From a virus, in IMG/VR virus record IMGVR_UViG_3300048037_000865, positions 1 through 25,645 of that record: 25,645 nucleotides of DNA; one strand, 5' to 3'. This document shows positions 23,507 to 25,645 of the stretch, one piece after another. The notes below the pieces were generated by a model that was not told the DNA's origin, did no database searches, and saw nothing but the letters and a program-made list of their open reading frames with translations. The position numbers were made by a program, and so were the translations under genes. Every line of letters begins with the position of its first letter. The first letter of the stretch is position 1.

Positions 23507-23689
23507 ATGAACACCGATAACGCCAGTTTACTTATATTATTAAGTACGGACAACAAACCCCCTACCATAGTAGAGGGTACGTTGGACCTTATTTATGCAC
23601 GCGATGTAAGTATAGGGCTAGACATAACGAATACCCACGTTGTTACCCTACACACCGGGCCAGTCATTATATTACGCTGCTTTAAATAA
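23507..23689 (+). CDS. Doubtful small ORF, 60 aa
   Basis: The frame opens MNTDNASLLILLSTDN and ends LHTGPVIILRCFK, with beta-prone alternation. Against it: many codons end in C (AAC, ACC, GAC), unlike the AT-ending codons of neighbours, no promoter of the 20-nt family precedes it, and it overlaps the end of the opposite-strand 121-aa gene by 18 bases. In favour: a clean ATG start directly after a TATATT box. It could be spurious. Confidence 0.25.
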   Translation: MNTDNASLLILLSTDNKPPTIVEGTLDLIYARDVSIGLDITNTHVVTLHTGPVIILRCFK

Positions 23690-24037
23690 AGCTGGGTGAG
23701 CAAACGGATTATCCTCTAAATAGTCAACACAATCGCTATGATCGGCTTTAATCCATTCTGCTCGTTGGGTAATACCACTAACAAATAATTCAGCGTTGAA
23801 CCATTTATTTAACTCCCCTGTTTTACTGGTAGGCATTTTATCATATCCATCAGGCACGATAGTGGTTTCTTTCCACTTAGCTACGATGTGGGGAACCATT
23901 TTCCCCGTTTCGTTCTCCATTTGCTCCACCATAATGGAAACTGGGAAATCAATGCCGTTAGATGGTGTCATTAAACCATGTTTGATTAATTCATTTTGAA
24001 TTACACCTACTGCTTTTTTAATATCTACTTTATTCAT
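23672..24037 (-). CDS. Hypothetical phage protein, 121 aa
   Basis: A compact soluble protein starting MNKVDIKKAVGVIQNELIKH, with a conserved-looking centre (VSIMVEQMENETGKMVPHIV, then AKWKETTIVPDGYDKM) and an acidic C-terminal part (ADHSDCVDYLEDNPFAHP). Not recognised. Base composition is clearly less AT-rich than that of the structural genes, hinting at separate origin. It has the same promoter-leader style as the T9SS and lipoprotein genes (leader ending AAAGGTT before the ATG), preceded by 10-bp repeats and an inverted repeat, so it may be separately regulated. Confidence 0.6.
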   Translation of the reverse strand: MNKVDIKKAVGVIQNELIKHGLMTPSNGIDFPVSIMVEQMENETGKMVPHIVAKWKETTIVPDGYDKMPTSKTGELNKWFNAELFVSGITQRAEWIKADHSDCVDYLEDNPFAHPALFKAA

Positions 24038-24061
24038 AACCTTTATTTCTTATTTACACCG

Positions 24062-24093
24062 TAAATATACGAACCCTCCCTCGCCCCTCCACG
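24062..24093 (-). promoter_or_regulatory. Promoter for the 121-aa gene
   Basis: Coding strand: degenerate -33 CGTG (24093-24090), 20 nt ending TTCG, TATATTTA (24069-24062), then a 24-nt leader. Confidence 0.6.
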
Positions 24094-24433
24094 CCTCCCC
24101 GCATAGACAGTCGTGAATAGTCGTGAACAATTATGTTGTTCATATATATTTTTAAGGTAAGTTGAAAAAATGTGGCTTGCGGCATGGAAAGGTTAACACC
24201 AGGTGCATCTTAACCCATATCCACCCATACACGTTGTTCATATACTATTGTCTACTTATGTTGGTTTGTCATATTTAATGCTTGCTCTATAGATGTTATA
24301 TAATTTACTCATCCACCCCATCAAATACCACGTTAATCAACTATCTACAACGCGATATAAACACGTTCAAACAAAAAACACGGAATGTTATTCAAAAATA
24401 TAACCACGCTTTATCCACAAAATATATTCCAGG
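24094..24433. other. Non-coding regulatory stretch
   Basis: No convincing gene. It contains tandem 10-bp repeats and an inverted repeat (24109-24142) and a 12-nt direct repeat GTTGTTCATATA at 24135-24146 and 24233-24244. The plus strand is rich in C from about 24300 on. Confidence 0.5.
24109..24142. repeat. Tandem 10-bp repeat plus inverted repeat upstream of promoter
   Basis: AGTCGTGAAT then AGTCGTGAAC (24109-24128), overlapped by a perfect 7-bp inverted repeat TGAACAA (24124-24130) and TTGTTCA (24136-24142). It begins 15 bp upstream of the -33 box at 24090-24093, a plausible operator. Confidence 0.5.
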
Positions 24434-24649
24434 TTATCCAACATTAGTAGAACCACCATATTGCTCCTCCACATTATGCTTCACCCCATATCGATTTAAG
24501 ATAGTAACATCTTGTATCACACCCATTTTAGTATTATGTATAAAGCTCATATGCGTCATAGGAGTAGTTATCGTATAAGTCACTACTGGGATATCCGTAT
24601 TACCCCCCACATTACTGTTATCAAGAGCTTTTTTAGTTTTCTTACTCAT
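24434..24649 (-). CDS. Hypothetical small protein, 71 aa
   Basis: Begins MSKKTKKALDNSNVGGNTDI, with TTPMTHMSFIHNTKMGVIQD in the middle, and ends EEQYGGSTNVG. Basic N-terminus, no membrane segment, not recognised. It overlaps the next upstream gene by four bases (ATGA at 24646-24649), supporting it as a real gene of the right-hand cluster. The coding strand is G-rich relative to C. Confidence 0.5.
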   Translation of the reverse strand: MSKKTKKALDNSNVGGNTDIPVVTYTITTPMTHMSFIHNTKMGVIQDVTILNRYGVKHNVEEQYGGSTNVG

Positions 24650-24861
24650 AACTTACCTATTTCATAATATGAACTATTATTTTTACTTCCGTCACCAAAG
24701 AAATTAAACAACTCCATATCCGACTGTTTTATCACAACTGAATCCCAATACTTTATAGACATAGTAGTCTTATAGGTATTAGCCTCATCTAGTGTTTTAA
24801 ATCTCTGTAGATCAATCTGATCATTACTTTGGTCTCTAGAAAAAACATAAAACCATTCCAT
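24646..24861 (-). CDS. Hypothetical small protein, 71 aa
   Basis: MEWFYVFSRDQSNDQIDLQR then FKTLDEANTYKTTMSIKYWD: a compact alpha/beta sequence with aromatic strands. No family recognised. Five bases after the 86-aa membrane/coiled-coil gene and overlapping the following gene, hence co-transcribed. Confidence 0.5.
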   Translation of the reverse strand: MEWFYVFSRDQSNDQIDLQRFKTLDEANTYKTTMSIKYWDSVVIKQSDMELFNFFGDGSKNNSSYYEIGKL

Positions 24862-24866
24862 AACTT

Positions 24867-25127
24867 TTAATTTAAAATAACAGTATCAGGTTGTAAACCA
24901 CCATTAGCACAACATGAGCTTAATATAGCGTTTTCCTCCTCAATACTAATAATATAATCATTTAATTTAGCATTTTCCTGCTCCAAATCAAATATCAAAT
25001 CAATATGAGTAGCATCCTTATCCTTACACTCATTTAATAATTGATTTAACGCTCTACTTTTCCCAAATTGCCAAGTCATAATAAGCATAGACAATATTAT
25101 TATTAATGATATAAATCTTCCTTTCAT
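24867..25127 (-). CDS. Membrane-anchored coiled-coil protein, 86 aa (second of pair)
   Basis: N-terminal membrane segment (about 5-21, FISLIIILSMLIMTWQF) followed by a coiled coil rich in Glu and Asn (about 42-70, LEQENAKLNDYIISIEEENA). A Cys-Cys pair (SSCCANGG) lies near the C-terminus. The N-in anchor plus long periplasmic helix is the plan of an inner-membrane spanin, but no outer-membrane lipoprotein partner is seen beside it. It sits one base after the other 86-aa gene of the same plan. Confidence 0.55.
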   Translation of the reverse strand: MKGRFISLIIILSMLIMTWQFGKSRALNQLLNECKDKDATHIDLIFDLEQENAKLNDYIISIEEENAILSSCCANGGLQPDTVILN

Positions 25128-25128
25128 A

Positions 25129-25389
25129 TTAATTATAATTTACAGTATTAGCAGAATTAGTATCAGAATAATCAATTGCCATCTCATCAATTAATGATTC
25201 AATTCTATTCATCTGAGTTTTCATATCGAATATCTCCACTTGCATATCACTCAGGTCTTCCTCCATATGAAACCACCTATCCAACATATCAATTTCCCTA
25301 TGTTTTAAAGTATGATTTTCATTTATTAACCACACAGCGCCAGTAAACGAAAGTATAATTAATATCATTAGTATATTATTTGTTTTCAT
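25129..25389 (-). CDS. Membrane-anchored coiled-coil protein, 86 aa (first of pair)
   Basis: N-terminal membrane segment (about 5-21, NILMILIILSFTGAVWL) then a Glu/Asp-rich helix (about 33-72, MLDRWFHMEEDLSDMQVEIF) ending in an Asn/Thr tail. Same plan and length as the neighbouring 86-aa protein, but the sequences do not align closely by eye, so either an old duplication or two parts of one complex. Four bases after the 57-aa gene. Confidence 0.55.
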   Translation of the reverse strand: MKTNNILMILIILSFTGAVWLINENHTLKHREIDMLDRWFHMEEDLSDMQVEIFDMKTQMNRIESLIDEMAIDYSDTNSANTVNYN

Positions 25390-25393
25390 AATT

Positions 25394-25567
25394 TTAACTG
25401 ATTAATTTTTTTAAATACTCATTATATTTTAAGAACTGAGTTCGAGCCATTTGATCAATATATCCAAACTGCACTGCTTGATCTGCAATTTGTTTACGTA
25501 ATTGTACAACACGTTTTTCAACATATGCTATGTGTTTACGTTTTTTATGTTTTATAAAAAAATTCAT
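25394..25567 (-). CDS. Small basic protein, 57 aa
   Basis: Read from sequence: starts MNFFIKHKKRKHIAYVEKRV and ends FLKYNEYLKKLIS. Strongly basic and helical, no membrane segment. First complete gene of the right-edge cluster before the membrane/coiled-coil pair. Not recognised. Confidence 0.5.
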   Translation of the reverse strand: MNFFIKHKKRKHIAYVEKRVVQLRKQIADQAVQFGYIDQMARTQFLKYNEYLKKLIS

Positions 25568-25582
25568 ACAATAATAAATATC

Positions 25583-25645
25583 TTATTTTTTATTTTCTTT
25601 ATCTCGCTCGTCCATTTTCTTTTGAAACTCCATAAAACTTTTATC
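25583..25645 (-). CDS. C-terminal fragment of a gene cut by the right edge
   Basis: Twenty codons and a stop are visible, ending FQKKMDERDKENKK; highly charged helix. The frame is open to the window edge, so it is likely the end of another small gene in the cluster, 15 bases before the 57-aa gene. Confidence 0.35.
   Translation of the reverse strand, partial: DKSFMEFQKKMDERDKENKK

Larger units (their letters stand above)
23260..23671. other. Sparse region with palindromes; one doubtful small ORF
   Basis: Contains a GC-rich alternating purine-pyrimidine stretch (23398-23414), an inverted repeat (23434-23457) and two copies of TAAATACTAT (23427-23436 and 23464-23473). No convincing RNA gene. 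The only reading frame of note is the 60-aa plus-strand ORF listed separately. Confidence 0.5.

Noticed and set aside
22311-24433. tRNA genes or a CRISPR array in the sparse region
   Set aside because: I found no cloverleaf with a TTCGA-type T-loop and no regularly spaced repeats; the repeats present are only 10-12 bp and few.
24282-24578. 98-aa plus-strand frame starting with TTG
   Set aside because: It overlaps the 71-aa minus-strand gene that is joined by a 4-base overlap to its neighbours, uses a TTG start, and follows the C-rich composition of that strand.

Overview
The window looks like part of the genome of a T4-like contractile-tailed phage (Caudoviricetes, myovirus) that infects a member of the Bacteroidota, probably a marine flavobacterium. 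The DNA is very AT-rich, genes are tightly packed, and nearly all lie on the minus strand. Evidence for the phage type: a gp6-like and a gp25-like baseplate wedge protein, a gp5-like spike, and a gp55-like late sigma factor. Evidence for the host: a carried gene with a type IX secretion C-terminal sorting domain, a lipoprotein with the Bacteroidota-style SCKK lipobox, promoters of the Bacteroidota kind (-33 TTTG, 20 nt, -7 TATATTTA), and start codons with no clear Shine-Dalgarno sequence.

Layout, in transcription order (right to left). Positions 25645-24434 hold a run of small genes, including two adjacent proteins with one membrane segment and a coiled coil. Positions 24433-22311 form a sparse regulatory region with one 121-aa gene, a plus-strand GIY-YIG endonuclease, a doubtful plus-strand small ORF, and several promoters, palindromes and repeats. 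Positions 22310-18174 are an accessory (moron-like) region: a two-membrane-segment protein, a 114-aa protein, a lipoprotein, a 91-aa protein, a T5orf172/GIY-YIG-like protein, a 46-aa protein, a DUF7936-like protein, a secreted FISUMP/T9SS protein with its own promoter and terminator, and a 147-aa protein. Positions 18028-16085 are a small regulatory operon: a 56-aa protein, an HD phosphohydrolase, a membrane-anchored protein and the late sigma factor. Positions 16049-1 are the late baseplate/tail operon: a 116-aa protein, gp5-like spike, LysM/peptidoglycan-binding hub protein, 123-aa protein, gp25, gp6, a 129-aa protein, a 384-aa DNRLRE-like protein, a coiled-coil protein, a giant P2-gpI/LamG-like protein, an 837-aa protein, a 222-aa protein and the start of another structural gene that runs off the left edge.

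Regulation can be read from the sequence. One promoter family (TTTG/CTTG, exactly 20 nt, TATATTTA or similar) precedes the accessory and regulatory genes; two members have 10-bp repeats just upstream. A second motif, ATATTTATA on the coding strand with no -33 box, occurs in the short gaps before the structural genes. The gp55-like sigma factor, itself in an operon behind a first-class promoter, is the obvious candidate to read the second class. This two-class promoter scheme, together with phage-carried T9SS and lipoprotein genes sharing almost identical promoter-leader cassettes, is the most notable content of the window.
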